A stretch of DNA of 64,000 nucleotides from Phycisphaeraceae bacterium (GTDB taxonomy: Bacteria > Planctomycetota > Phycisphaerae > Phycisphaerales > Phycisphaeraceae). The notes beneath the pieces were generated by a model. It was not told the DNA's origin and did no database searches. It worked only from the letters and a program-made list of their open reading frames with translations. The DNA is taken from contig JANQSF010000124.1 of NCBI GenBank assembly GCA_028284155.1, forward strand, positions 1 through 64,000, written 5' to 3'. Below, piece by piece: positions 1 to 8,129 of the stretch (position 1 is its first letter; every line of letters begins with the position of its first letter). A program made the position numbers and the translations under genes.

Positions 1-60
1 CGCGACCCGCGAAGCGGTACGTGAGCTTCTCGTGGTCGAAGCCGAGCAGGTGGAGCATGG
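1..60. other. Inverted copy of bases 156-215 at the window edge
   Basis: These 60 bases are the exact reverse complement of 156-215, part of the neighbouring DUF1501 coding sequence. The match ends at base 61. The frame stays open through the inverted part, but the encoded residues do not resemble the family; homology begins at GGGVKGG, about bases 59-79. A perfect inverted copy of coding DNA beginning at base 1 is most simply a fold-back or chimeric read end at a contig edge. Confidence 0.8.
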
Positions 61-268
61 CGGCGGCGTCAAGGGCGGCACGGTGTACGGCGCGACCGAC
101 GAGTTCGGCTTCCGCGCCCAGGAAAACCCCGTCCACGTCCACGACCTGCACGCCACCATGCTCCACCTGCTCGGCTTCGACCACGAGAAGCTCACGTACC
201 GCTTCGCGGGTCGCGACTTCCGCCTGACCGACGTGCACGGACGGGTGATTCCGGAAGTCATCGCGTGA
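61..268 (+). CDS. DUF1501 family protein, C-terminal fragment
   Basis: This is the last 69 or so residues of a DUF1501 protein, a family of exported, sulfatase-fold-like planctomycete proteins of unknown substrate that are usually paired with DUF1553/DUF1549 cytochrome proteins. The recognisable end of the family is present: [17 protein letters not shown], then the [12 protein letters not shown] and DHEKLTYR stretches, and a final [10 protein letters not shown]. The N-terminal part is missing because the sequence is replaced upstream of about base 59 by an inverted copy of its own 3' region. The gene ends at TGA 266-268 and is followed by a nested palindrome. A second DUF1501 gene lies at the other end of the window on the opposite strand. 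Confidence 0.85.
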
Positions 269-273
269 CCCGG

Positions 274-498
274 ATTAACCGCGGATGACACGGATGGGCG
301 CGGATGGAACGGGTCTAAAGTCGAAGGTCGAAAGTCAAATGTCGAATCAATGACGAATGGCGAAGCACGACGGTGTGTGCCGCGTCGTTCGATTGTCAGT
401 CTTGTTTCGTCATTCGACATTCGAGTTTCTTTCGACATTTGAAGTTCGACATTCGTCATGACCCCAAATCCGCGTCATCCGCGCTATCCGCGGTTGAA
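274..498. repeat. Nested palindrome: family B inside family A
   Basis: The outer arms (274-297 and 466-498) are complementary and carry the words CCGCGGATGACACGGATG and its complement. The inner arms (321-360 and 405-460) are a different palindrome built from TCGAA, GTCAAATG and related words. Family A recurs at 27291-27400 and family B at 35001-35155. It fills the gap between two convergent gene ends and contains no gene. Confidence 0.85.
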
Positions 499-504
499 TC
501 GACT

Positions 505-1821
505 TCACTTCCCGAAGCAATACAACGTCCCGTCCACCTTCACGTAAACGTTCCCCTGGCTCACCGCGATCGTCGGGCGGACCAGGTTCGTCCCGCTCTT
601 GCCCAGTTCCGTTTCGTGCAGCGTGTCGCCGGTCTTGGCGTCGAAGACGGTTACGTGGCCCGCGTGGTTGATCGTGTAGATCTTGCCGTCCGCGCCGGTC
701 GGTGAGGCGCGGTAGATCGATCGGCCCAACTGCTCGCGCTGCCAGACGACCTTGCCCGTCTTCGGCTCAACGCACGACAGCGCCTTGCGTTCGCCGTTGA
801 GCACGTAAAACTTGCCCATGTAGTAGAGCGGCGTCGCCACATCGCTCGAGACGTTGCGGTCTTCCGACTTCCAGACCAGCCCGCCGTTGCGTGAGACGTC
901 ACCGGTCGCGCCGGTCTTGACCGCGTAAACCGGGTCGCCCTTGGGCGCGCAGGCCAACACGACCCCGCCGCCCGCCACGGCCGACGGCACCAGCCGCCAA
1001 TGCCCGATCCGCGACGGGTTCCACGTGCCCCATCGCCAAAGCTCCTTGCCCGTCTGCGGGTCATGCCCTGTCAGCGCGTCGCCGCCAGCGACGAGCAGTT
1101 CGCTCCGCCCCGCGCCCTCGTACGGGATCATCGACGTAAACGCTTCGAGCGACTCGGCCCGCGCATTTGACGGCCGAATGATGCGCCACACGTTCTTACC
1201 CGTCGCCGGGTCGATCGCCAGCAGGAACGACTCCGCCCCACGCTTGCCGCGCCCGCGCACCGGCTCATCGCGCTGCATCACGGGCAGGAACAGTTTGCCC
1301 TTGTAGAGGATCGGGCTGGAGCTGAACGTCCACAGGAACGAGAACTCGCCATAGTCCCGCGTGATGCTCCGCCGCCACGCCGGCTTGCCGTCGACCGTAA
1401 ACGCGACTAGGTCGCCCGTGCCGTAGAAGTAGACCACGTGCTTCCCGTCGGTCGTCGGCGACGGCGCAGCCTTGTTCGCCCGGTTGTCCGTCGGTTCGCC
1501 CACGCCGATCTCATGCGACCACAGCGGCTTGCCCGTCTTGCGGTCGAAGCACATGGCCATCAACTTGTGTGTCTTGTCCACGACGGTCGAGACGAACACG
1601 CGGTCGCCGTGGATGATCGGCGTCGACGCGCTGCTGCCCGGCAACTCGACCTTCCACTTGACGTTCGTGTCCTTGCCGATCTTCGTCGGCAGCCCCGTCT
1701 CCGGCGACGAGCCGTTCCAGGCCGGCCCCCGCCAATTGTCCCAGTTCTCCGCCCAGCCGAGCGGGGCCGACAGCGTCAGCGTCAACGTCAGGGCGAACAG
1801 CGTAATCAGCGTGCGTGTCAT
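505..1821 (-). CDS. Exported PQQ-like beta-propeller protein
   Basis: A 438-residue secreted protein. Residues 1-24 are a signal peptide ending at a GWA-E cleavage site. The mature part opens with NWDNWRGPAWNG, the usual start of planctomycete BamB-like beta-propellers. PQQ-type blades with repeated DxKTGKxxW motifs follow: DRKTGKPLW, DPATGKNVW, DPQTGKELW, EPKTGKVVW and DAKTGDTL. Family members act in the periplasm as PQQ-type dehydrogenase relatives or as protein scaffolds. No catalytic PQQ-dehydrogenase signature or heme motif is visible, so an enzyme role is unproven. It stands alone, with a palindrome on each side, and its 3' end faces the DUF1501 fragment. Confidence 0.8.
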   Translation of the reverse strand: MTRTLITLFALTLTLTLSAPLGWAENWDNWRGPAWNGSSPETGLPTKIGKDTNVKWKVELPGSSASTPIIHGDRVFVSTVVDKTHKLMAMCFDRKTGKPLWSHEIGVGEPTDNRANKAAPSPTTDGKHVVYFYGTGDLVAFTVDGKPAWRRSITRDYGEFSFLWTFSSSPILYKGKLFLPVMQRDEPVRGRGKRGAESFLLAIDPATGKNVWRIIRPSNARAESLEAFTSMIPYEGAGRSELLVAGGDALTGHDPQTGKELWRWGTWNPSRIGHWRLVPSAVAGGGVVLACAPKGDPVYAVKTGATGDVSRNGGLVWKSEDRNVSSDVATPLYYMGKFYVLNGERKALSCVEPKTGKVVWQREQLGRSIYRASPTGADGKIYTINHAGHVTVFDAKTGDTLHETELGKSGTNLVRPTIAVSQGNVYVKVDGTLYCFGK

Positions 1822-1933
1822 GAATCAACTCCGTGAAACTGTGGTTCGTGTGACAGCCATGATTGACCATGGAATCCCCCATGATACGGCCCGCCCCCGC
1901 AATCCCGTTCGCGGCCTGCACGCCGCTGAATCC

Positions 1934-2004
1934 TCGTGCCACGGCCGTGTCGGCCGTGCGGGCGGGCAGGGGTGGTCCACACGGCCGACACGGTCGTGGC
2001 ACGA
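1934..2004. repeat. Palindrome O (paired hairpins)
   Basis: The left arm reads CGTGCCACGGCCGTGTCGG and the right arm is its near-perfect complement, ending GGTCGTGGCACG. Each arm can also fold on itself through CACGGCC...GGCCGTG, so the unit is a pair of inverted hairpins around an 18-base GC-rich loop. Confidence 0.75.
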
Positions 2005-2393
2005 AGACGGGGCCCGATTCCGGAACCGGCCCGTGGCGGGTTGGCGGGATCCATCCTCCCCCGGGTTCAGCAAAATGGGACTTAACTGTCTATTTGTCAA
2101 TCGTTTGTGCCTCAGCCGTACGCGTGTCACCCCGACACGCCAGACCCCATTCCCAGCCCGCCAGGGCCGATTCCGTGTCAGGGTAGACACGACCCTGACA
2201 CCGTTGCGTGTCAGGGCACGCCACGTGGTGCGAGTCCGTCGAGATGGTCCGATCGCGCAGTGCATCAACCCGGGGGTGAGAGTCACCAAGTGTGCGCATG
2301 AACGGCGACGTTTGATGTGTAAACGACTGGCCGGGCAGGTGTTTGCCGAATGAAGTTTCCACGCGTTGGCGACGAATCGTGCGCGCCCGCTAT

Positions 2394-2473
2394 CGCGTGC
2401 CACTGGCGGTTCGTCCGCCAGTGCCCAGTACGAACGGCAGTCACACTGGCGGGCAAGCCGCCAGTGGCACCCG
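2394..2473. repeat. Palindrome K (paired hairpins)
   Basis: Two self-complementary arms are set as an inverted pair: ACTGGCGG-TTCGT-CCGCCAGT on the left and ACTGGCGGGCAAGCCGCCAG on the right, flanked by GTGCC and GGCAC. This is the REP/inverted-REP layout. It lies 70 bases upstream of the next gene's start codon. Confidence 0.75.
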
Positions 2474-2543
2474 AACCGGTTCTAAGTCAGGTTAAACTGC
2501 GGGGTGTCTCGTGCCCCACACCTCTCACCCAGGAGTCGGAATC

Positions 2544-3083
2544 ATGAAAAACCGTCCGATCGCCAGCGCCGCCGCCGTCGTTGTGGCCGTTTTACTCGTG
2601 GCGTTGTTCGTCTATTCAGGCGACATGCTCACCGCCGCGCCGCCGGAAGCCTCACAGCCCCCGGAAGCGCCGCAGGCTGGTGACGATCGGTTTGTCCTGA
2701 ACCTTCAGGACGACGACTTCGACGACGCGGCCGAAGAAGCCGACGAAGCGGAGCACGAAGAGCATGAACTGCACATGCACCACAGGCACTTGGAAGTCGA
2801 GCGGATGGAACTGGAGTTGCAACACGTCCGCCTCGAGTTGGCCGTCGCGATGCGCGAGGTGGCCGACGACAAGGTCGCGTCGGCGTCGCTGGCGTTGTCG
2901 CGCGTCTTCGAGTTTGTCGAAGAGCCGGGCGACGCCATCAAGCTGTTGGAACAGGCCAGGGCTGACACGAAGGACCCGGCCATCCGCCGTCTGATCCGCT
3001 TCAAACTGGCGGAACTATTTGCCGAAGACGACGATCTCGAGGCGGCTCAGCAGCAACTACAGGCGCTGATCAAAGGGGAGTGA
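2544..3083 (+). CDS. Membrane-anchored acidic/His-rich helical protein
   Basis: A 179-residue protein of unknown function. I chose ATG 2544 because AGGAG lies 8 bases upstream. Residues 8-26 form one hydrophobic segment (signal peptide or N-terminal anchor). Next comes a short Ala/Pro linker, then a highly acidic stretch followed by a His/Glu-rich stretch (HEEHELHMHHRH) that could bind metal, and a predicted coiled coil. The C-terminal third (residues 105-179) has the alternating small/large pattern of a TPR-like helical hairpin, including DAIKLLEQARADTKDP and LEAAQQQLQALI. It would be extracytoplasmic. It stands alone between palindromes K and J1. Confidence 0.7.
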   Translation: MKNRPIASAAAVVVAVLLVALFVYSGDMLTAAPPEASQPPEAPQAGDDRFVLNLQDDDFDDAAEEADEAEHEEHELHMHHRHLEVERMELELQHVRLELAVAMREVADDKVASASLALSRVFEFVEEPGDAIKLLEQARADTKDPAIRRLIRFKLAELFAEDDDLEAAQQQLQALIKGE

Positions 3084-3088
3084 TCGAG

Positions 3089-3152
3089 TAGGCCGGGCAG
3101 GTTGCCCGGCGGTTGTTCGCTCGATGACAAGTGAGTGCCGGGCAACGTGATC
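3089..3152. repeat. Palindrome J1
   Basis: The left hairpin GCCGGGCAGGTTGCCCGGC is paired with a degenerate inverted copy, TGCCGGGCAACGTG, across a loop of about 30 bases. The same unit recurs at 57206-57276 and as a single hairpin at 55951-55969. It sits between two convergent gene ends. Confidence 0.7.
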
Positions 3153-3162
3153 GGCCAGCGGC

Positions 3163-3945
3163 CTACGGCTTGACCGGTTGCGCAAACACCTCGGCCCCGT
3201 CCGGTGGCGGGACGTGGTTGGCGGGCGGGTCGGCCCAGAGGACGCGGCCGGTTGGGTCGATCACCAGGTGTTGCGAGCCGGACTCGGTGGTGTTCGGCGA
3301 TAACCGGCGTTCCCACAACCGCAAGCTGACCTGCGCGACGCCGCGGTGGAACGGTTGCGCCTGCTCGTAGGGACCGGCAATGATCAACTTGCCTTCGCGG
3401 TCGATGAAGCCCCAGCCGCCATCGACGGGCGTGAGCGCCCGTCCGTCCGCGAAGTGTGACTTGAAGTGCATGTACTCGCCGATGCGCGCGTCGTATTCCG
3501 TGAACGGTAACGCACGCGGCTCGATGGCGAAGCGGCCTCTGCGGTCGATGTACCCCCACTTGCCATCGTAGACGTTGTGATCGTCGATCTCGCCGGGCGT
3601 GCCTCCAACGTTCACGACCGCGAGCCCTTCACTGAACAAGCCCGCGTAAACAACGTCCTCCCGCAGCGTGAACGCGACTTGACCGTCCGCGCGGATATAC
3701 GCGAGGCGACGATCCCGCAAGCGGACTTGGGCCAGTCCTTCACTGAACGGCTGCCCTTCGATGAATTCACAAGGGATGACCAGCGAGCCGGTCGGGTCGA
3801 TATAGCCAAAGCGCAATCCCGACTCAGGCAACGTGAGGCGCGACACGGGCGTGAGTTGATCGCCCGGATGTGTGATTGTCGATGGAACGCAGCCGCAAAG
3901 CAGGGCCAAGGCGCCGAGCAGACTTGCGGTGTTGCGAGTTGACAT
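3163..3945 (-). CDS. WG-repeat lipoprotein
   Basis: A 260-residue lipoprotein with lipobox L-C-G-C at residues 16-19. The rest is a run of WG (KWG) beta repeats: FGYIDPTGSLVIP, LAYIRADGQVAF, KWGYIDRRGRFAIEP, GWGFIDREGKLII and LVIDPTGRVLW. Between them lie the family's (S/H)xGLAxV phrases, such as FSEGLAQVRL, FSEGLAVVN and FHRGVAQVSL. WG-repeat proteins are envelope or extracellular proteins with no known enzymatic activity. The next gene on this strand starts 33 bases upstream of its start codon side, so the two may be co-transcribed. Confidence 0.8.
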   Translation of the reverse strand: MSTRNTASLLGALALLCGCVPSTITHPGDQLTPVSRLTLPESGLRFGYIDPTGSLVIPCEFIEGQPFSEGLAQVRLRDRRLAYIRADGQVAFTLREDVVYAGLFSEGLAVVNVGGTPGEIDDHNVYDGKWGYIDRRGRFAIEPRALPFTEYDARIGEYMHFKSHFADGRALTPVDGGWGFIDREGKLIIAGPYEQAQPFHRGVAQVSLRLWERRLSPNTTESGSQHLVIDPTGRVLWADPPANHVPPPDGAEVFAQPVKP

Positions 3946-3978
3946 GGGCGTTTCCGAAGCGTCGAGCGCGACGAAGGG

Positions 3979-4695
3979 CTACCGCACGGGGATTGTTTCA
4001 TTTATCGTGCGCTTGTAACGCGCCAGTAGTCGCTCGTTCTGCGTCTCGGCAAACTGATAGCCGGCCGGCGTGATGCCGCGCACGATGTCGTCGCCTTCGC
4101 CGTTCTCCCAACGCCCGTTCGCGCCGCAACTCCCGATGCCGATGAGCACGTCGTCGCGCACGACGCCGCGGAACCGCTTGCCCCAGTAGTCGGTCATCTC
4201 CAGGCGCGTCGGCTTGCCCAGCCGCTCGTACGCGGCGACGAACTCCTTGAGCGAACGCCACGTGTGTTCCGGTTCACTCGGCGTCGGATTGCCATCATCC
4301 AACTCGCCGAGGAGCTGGTCAACGTTTTGCAAAGGTTGATCTGGTTTACCTTGCAGATGACCGCCTGATTCCAGCGCGGCGACCAACCGATCGGCCATCT
4401 CTTTCGCTCGGTCCGGATGATTCTTGACAAAGAGATCCGCGTCTAACGCGCCGAGCGCCTCGCTCCAACTGTCTGACAGTATCAGTCGGGTCTTGATGAC
4501 ACCCATCATTTCGTCAGCCATCGCGCGAGTGTGAGCCAAGGCGCGTTGCTGGGCGGCGACTGTTTGCATTCGTTTGTCGTGACGTTCTTTGACGCGCCAC
4601 CACAACGACAACAGCCCGGCAATCAGGAGTAGTGCAACCCCCGCGACGATCGCCGTCGTGGTTAGCTTGTTCTGAGTCAGTGACTTCAACGGCAT
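3979..4695 (-). CDS. Hypothetical single-pass membrane protein
   Basis: A 238-residue protein that I do not recognise. One transmembrane helix lies at about residues 14-33, followed by a helical, charged domain. Near the C-terminus, GSCGANGRWENGEGDDIVRG resembles the Ca-binding C-terminal loop of GspG-type pseudopilins (typically GPDGxxGTxDDI). There is no prepilin peptidase motif at the N-terminus, so it would be a pseudopilin-like soluble domain on an ordinary anchor; this is inference from one motif. It lies upstream of the WG-repeat lipoprotein on the same strand. Confidence 0.6.
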   Translation of the reverse strand: MPLKSLTQNKLTTTAIVAGVALLLIAGLLSLWWRVKERHDKRMQTVAAQQRALAHTRAMADEMMGVIKTRLILSDSWSEALGALDADLFVKNHPDRAKEMADRLVAALESGGHLQGKPDQPLQNVDQLLGELDDGNPTPSEPEHTWRSLKEFVAAYERLGKPTRLEMTDYWGKRFRGVVRDDVLIGIGSCGANGRWENGEGDDIVRGITPAGYQFAETQNERLLARYKRTINETIPVR

Positions 4696-4792
4696 TGGCT
4701 CGTCGCACGGTTGGATCAGGTGATCTTGAATGATACCGAAGTGACGGTTCGGGCTACGGATTGGTTTGACCGCGCATCACAGTCAGGCCCAA

Positions 4793-4970
4793 CGGGCCGA
4801 CCCGATGGAAGCCCAGGGCAGCGCCCGGGGTGATCGGCGTGCAGCGCGCGTCAAGCCCTAGAAGGGCGGCCCGAATACGACATTTCGTGTCGCCCTTACA
4901 GGGCTCAAGAGCGCGGGACCGCACACCACCCAGGGCTGCGCCCTGGGCTTTCGTCGGGTCGGCCTTTCAG
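4793..4970. repeat. Nested palindrome P
   Basis: Outer arms of about 38 bases (4793-4834 and 4926-4970) pair almost perfectly through GGCCGACCCGA...GAAGCCCAGGGC and its complement. Each arm contains its own hairpin, GCCCAGGGCTGCGCCCTGGG in the right arm. A different palindrome lies inside: CAAGCCCTAGAAGGGCG (4852-4868) pairs with CGCCCTTACAGGGCTCAAG (about 4891-4912). With D1 and F1 it fills the 476-base gap 4696-5171, where no gene is seen. Confidence 0.8.
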
Positions 4971-5010
4971 GCCTTCATGGCAACTCAATGCATCAACTTG
5001 GCTCACCGGC

Positions 5011-5089
5011 GGGTGGCTGTGAATGAGCGAATCGTTTCACGGGTTGGATGTGCCGATCCGTGAAACGCTTCGCTCATTCACGGGCACCC
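5011..5089. repeat. Palindrome D1
   Basis: The arms GTGAATGAGCGAATCGTTTC and CGTGAAACGCTTCGCTCATT are complementary over about 30 bases, with a loop of about 15 bases. The family recurs at 6472-6548 and 16967-17116. Confidence 0.8.
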
Positions 5090-5092
5090 TGT

Positions 5093-5147
5093 CCTGACAC
5101 TGGATTGCAGAGGGCGTGCCGTGTCAGGTCAAACGACCTGACCTATG
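5093..5147. repeat. Palindrome F1 (one arm decayed)
   Basis: The right hairpin GTGTCAGGTCAAACGACCTG continues as ACCTATG. The left partner is reduced to CCTGACAC. An intact two-armed copy with GTAG/CTAC ends is present at 61539-61609. F1 directly follows D1. Confidence 0.65.
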
Positions 5148-5171
5148 TGTCGATCCACCAAATCCAGTCTA

Positions 5172-6434
5172 TCAATCCCCAATCTCCGGCGGCTCATCAT
5201 TCAACGTCGTCGGCCGACCTGCTGAGATGCCGTTGACCTCGCCGGTTGCCCAGTCGACGGCGGCTTTGTCGCGGAGGACGGCGAAGTCGAGGGTGAAGGT
5301 GCGCGACGCGCCGGGGGCGAGTTTGGGGACTCGGCCGAACTTGCGTTCGACCTTGCGGTTGAAGGGGTAGCCGGTGGCCGGCTCGATGCCGGTGACGTAG
5401 CCGTCTTCGGTGGCGGCGGTGTTTTTCCAGACGGTCAGGTAGGGCAGTTCGGCCGTTGACCAGCGCACGCTCGTGCCGCGGTCGCCCGATGCATTGCGCA
5501 GTACGGCCATCGATTGGTCGGCCGCTGTGCTGTACGGTTCGTGCAGGTAGACCTCTTCAATGAAGCCCTTGGTCGGCCCGGCGTAGGTCGCGTGGTTATT
5601 GACGGCCTTGGCCGCGTGCGCGTTCATCGGCGTGACCTGCTTCGACGCGGTGACGACGGTCGCGCCCTGCTCGAGCATCGGCGGGCCGAAGTTGGCGTGG
5701 TAGATGAGTTGAAACTCCTGGTCGAACGCGCCGAAGTTGGCGATCGTGTCATTGATTCGGAACGAGTCGCTGCCCGGCTCGGTCGAGACCTGAGCCACGA
5801 GTTGGAGATTCGGACCGTAGAACATGGACTCTTGCACGACGCCGGTGACGCGGATGCGGTGGGGCGGCTTCTCGTCGACGACGACCTGCACGCTCGACGC
5901 GGGGATGTTGCCGATCTTGCCGTGCAGCGTCAGGTCCATCGTGGCGGTGTCGCCGGTGTTGGTGGTGAACTCGTCGGTGCCGGGGTGGCCGGCGAACGCG
6001 AGGCCGCAGCGGACGAGCCACTCGTTAAAACCTTCGAGCCAACCCAGCCCGCCGCGGCTTTCAAGATCGACATACGACGGGTGCACGACCTCGTGGACGG
6101 GCGAGTCCCAGCCGAGCAGGCGGTCGCCCGTCTTGCTGTCGCGCACGTCGAGGATGCTCAGCCCGCGCGTCGGGATGACGGTGATGATGATCGAGCCGTT
6201 GTCGATGTTGATCAGCTCGACGCCTTCCTGCTTGCCGCCGCGCAGCGTGACTTTTTCGACCCGCCACTGTGGGCCGAACACGGTGGAGCGCGCGAGGGTG
6301 ACGGGCTTGCTTGGCTGATGCAGGTCACGCGAGCCGTGCCCGCGCGCGGGGCGGTGCTGGCAGGCGGTGGCGAATAAGAGCAGCCCAACGGCGAGGGCGG
6401 TGGCGGTAAGTGACGTGCGTGATGGGTTTGGCAT
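5172..6434 (-). CDS. DUF4432 family protein (aldose-epimerase fold)
   Basis: A 420-residue protein matching DUF4432, a galactose-mutarotase-like beta-sandwich family. Typical phrases are IPTRGLSILDVRDSKTGDRLLGWDSP, a GGLGWLEGFNEWLVRCGL stretch (residues about 130-150), LHGKIGNIPAS and LIYHANFGPP near the middle, and YVTGIEPATGYPFNRK near the end. The reaction is unknown; a sugar epimerase or isomerase role is likely by fold. I chose ATG 6434 because the hydrophobic segment ending FATAC25 then works as a lipoprotein signal; an upstream ATG would add nine residues. Palindrome D2 lies immediately upstream, between this gene and the divergent carbonic anhydrase gene. Confidence 0.75.
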   Translation of the reverse strand: MPNPSRTSLTATALAVGLLLFATACQHRPARGHGSRDLHQPSKPVTLARSTVFGPQWRVEKVTLRGGKQEGVELINIDNGSIIITVIPTRGLSILDVRDSKTGDRLLGWDSPVHEVVHPSYVDLESRGGLGWLEGFNEWLVRCGLAFAGHPGTDEFTTNTGDTATMDLTLHGKIGNIPASSVQVVVDEKPPHRIRVTGVVQESMFYGPNLQLVAQVSTEPGSDSFRINDTIANFGAFDQEFQLIYHANFGPPMLEQGATVVTASKQVTPMNAHAAKAVNNHATYAGPTKGFIEEVYLHEPYSTAADQSMAVLRNASGDRGTSVRWSTAELPYLTVWKNTAATEDGYVTGIEPATGYPFNRKVERKFGRVPKLAPGASRTFTLDFAVLRDKAAVDWATGEVNGISAGRPTTLNDEPPEIGD

Positions 6435-6471
6435 GTGAGGTGTTTCCGGTTGATTCTGCATCGTTGAGGCG

Positions 6472-6548
6472 TGGGTGGCTGTGAATGAGCGAAGCGTTTC
6501 ACGGGTTGGGCTCAAAGTCCGTGAAACGCTTCGCTCATTCACGGGCAC
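6472..6548. repeat. Palindrome D2 in a divergent promoter region
   Basis: It has the same arms as D1 and is better preserved (GAATGAGCGAAGCGTTTCAC against its complement). It lies in the 174-base gap between two divergent start codons, so it must sit next to or within their promoters. Confidence 0.8.
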
Positions 6549-6608
6549 ACCCGACAGATCACGCGGTTGGATTGGTCGGTCTGTGACTGACCGCAATATC
6601 ATGCGGGC

Positions 6609-7250
6609 ATGTTGACAGCAATGCAAGGCTTGGAACGGTTACGTGAAGGCAACGCCCGGTTCGTTTCGGACCGCCAAGGCAACTGCGCGCAGGTCGATGA
6701 CACGACGCGTGGGGAGTTTGTCGGCGGGCAGGCACCGTTCGCGGCCGTGCTCGGCTGCGCCGACTCGCGCGTGCCGGCTGAGATCGTGTTCGACGAGGGG
6801 CTGGGGCAGCTTTTCGTCGTGCGGGTGGCTGGCAACATCGTCGCGCCGTCGCTGGTCGGCAGCATCGAGTTCGCGGCCGAGGCGTTCGGCACTCGGCTGG
6901 TCATCGTGATGGGCCACTCGAATTGCGGCGCCGTCCGCGCGACGATCGACCAGTTGCGTCAGCCAAGCGACGTGCGTTCGCCGAACCTGCGGTCGATCGT
7001 CCAGAGCATCAGCCCGAGCGTGCAACCGCTTGTCGAAAACGACGCGGGCGACGACGAAAGCACGCTGGTCGAACAGGCGGTGCGCGCCAACGTCCGCGCG
7101 TCGGCTGATCAGCTACGCAACGGCTCGGCTGTGTTGAAGGACCTCATCCGTGACGACGGGCTGGTCGTCATCGGCGCGGCGTATTCGCTTGAGACCGGCA
7201 AGGTCGATTTCTTCGACGGCGTGCCTGATCAATCGACAAACAGTGGGTAG
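6609..7250 (+). CDS. can: Beta-class carbonic anhydrase
   Basis: A 213-residue beta-carbonic anhydrase that interconverts CO2 and bicarbonate. The zinc ligands are in place: C50 in the CADSRVP motif, H103 and C106 in GHSNCGA. The Asp52/Arg54 dyad is intact. VRVAGNIV and the SIEFAAEAFG helix also match the family, and the length is normal. No signal peptide is visible, so it is probably cytoplasmic. Its last 22 bases overlap the convergent lipoprotein gene, so the two transcripts have complementary 3' ends. Confidence 0.93.
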   Translation: MLTAMQGLERLREGNARFVSDRQGNCAQVDDTTRGEFVGGQAPFAAVLGCADSRVPAEIVFDEGLGQLFVVRVAGNIVAPSLVGSIEFAAEAFGTRLVIVMGHSNCGAVRATIDQLRQPSDVRSPNLRSIVQSISPSVQPLVENDAGDDESTLVEQAVRANVRASADQLRNGSAVLKDLIRDDGLVVIGAAYSLETGKVDFFDGVPDQSTNSG

Positions 7251-7645
7251 TTTACTGGAAGGTTCGTTAGATTGGGCGCCTTAAAGTCGATGTCGACAAT
7301 CAGTTTCGGGTTGTCGCCCAGCGGCAGCGGCGCTTTGACTCGGCCGACCCACCGGCCGGGCTCCGATTCGCGCAGCGACGTTGGGAGGTCTGGGTGGATG
7401 TGGGCAGTGATCCCATCGGGTTCAAAGGGCCCAAGCCCTTGCCCTCGGACCGTTCGCAACCGGATGGAAAACGGGATGTCCTTGCCGCCCGCGGCCGGAC
7501 CGTGCTGCGTCGCGCGGACCTTGAGTCCTTCGAAGCTCGGTTCTCCCAAGACGAAGGCTGTCTCCTTGTCGATCTCGTTGCCCGTGCAGGCGGTCAACGC
7601 CGCGACGCAGGCAAGCATGAGTGCGAGAAGTGTGAGGCGGGGCAT
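7229..7645 (-). CDS. Hypothetical lipoprotein
   Basis: A 138-residue protein with a clear lipobox (L-T-A-C, Cys20) after a 19-residue hydrophobic signal. The mature part is beta-rich and contains ITAHIHPDLP and the phrase RWVGRVKAPLPLGDNP. It could be a small immunoglobulin-like envelope domain, but I do not recognise the family. It is convergent with the carbonic anhydrase gene and overlaps its 3' end by 22 bases. Confidence 0.65.
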   Translation of the reverse strand: MPRLTLLALMLACVAALTACTGNEIDKETAFVLGEPSFEGLKVRATQHGPAAGGKDIPFSIRLRTVRGQGLGPFEPDGITAHIHPDLPTSLRESEPGRWVGRVKAPLPLGDNPKLIVDIDFKAPNLTNLPVNYPLFVD

Positions 7646-7800
7646 GGGTAACTCCGGAGCGTGGAATTGTTTGTGCGCTCAACATGGCGGGTGAGGCTTA
7701 CCGAATCGGATCCCGTGGGTGAGAATGGGGAACACACGTCTAGCAGTCATGCAACGCCTGTTCCGATTAACATCCGGCAAATCACAACGGAGACTCGACC

Positions 7801-8115
7801 ATGTGTGGCATCTTGATGGGCGCTGCGATTCTCGGGATCATTGTCGCTGTCATGGAACAGGGCGAGTTTCCGGGCTGGTGGAACATGATTCTCTGTGTCC
7901 TGGCGTCAGTCGGCACGGAGTTCTTTCTCGACGCCGCCTTGCCCGACGAACTGGTCTACATCCTGGGGACCGTACTCGCGGGCGCGGTCGTTGCGGCGTT
8001 GGCGTTGTGGGGGATTGTGAAGATGACGTTCGTACGGGCGCTGATCGCGTCAGGCATTTACCTGGCGATCAAGATCGCTATCGCCGTTGTGTTCGTTTTG
8101 GTTTTTCCCCAATGA
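7801..8115 (+). CDS. Small membrane protein, three to four helices
   Basis: A 104-residue, almost entirely hydrophobic protein. Segments at about residues 3-18, 26-45, 48-70 and 78-102 could be membrane helices. GGAG lies 9 bases before ATG 7801. It has few charged residues and no recognised motif. It stands alone between a lipoprotein gene and a sulfatase gene read toward it, and the 155 bases upstream hold nothing identifiable. Confidence 0.6.
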   Translation: MCGILMGAAILGIIVAVMEQGEFPGWWNMILCVLASVGTEFFLDAALPDELVYILGTVLAGAVVAALALWGIVKMTFVRALIASGIYLAIKIAIAVVFVLVFPQ

Positions 8116-8129
8116 CTAACCGCACGCGC

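Larger units (their letters stand above)
1822..2543. other. Divergent intergenic region rich in palindromes
   Basis: This 722-base gap separates two divergently read genes. It holds palindrome O (1934-2004), a stretch at about 2130-2225 in which GTGTCAGGG and its complement occur several times, and double hairpin K (2394-2473). I see no coding frame with a plausible start or family signature. Promoters for both flanking genes should lie here, but none matches a consensus well enough to call. Confidence 0.6.
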
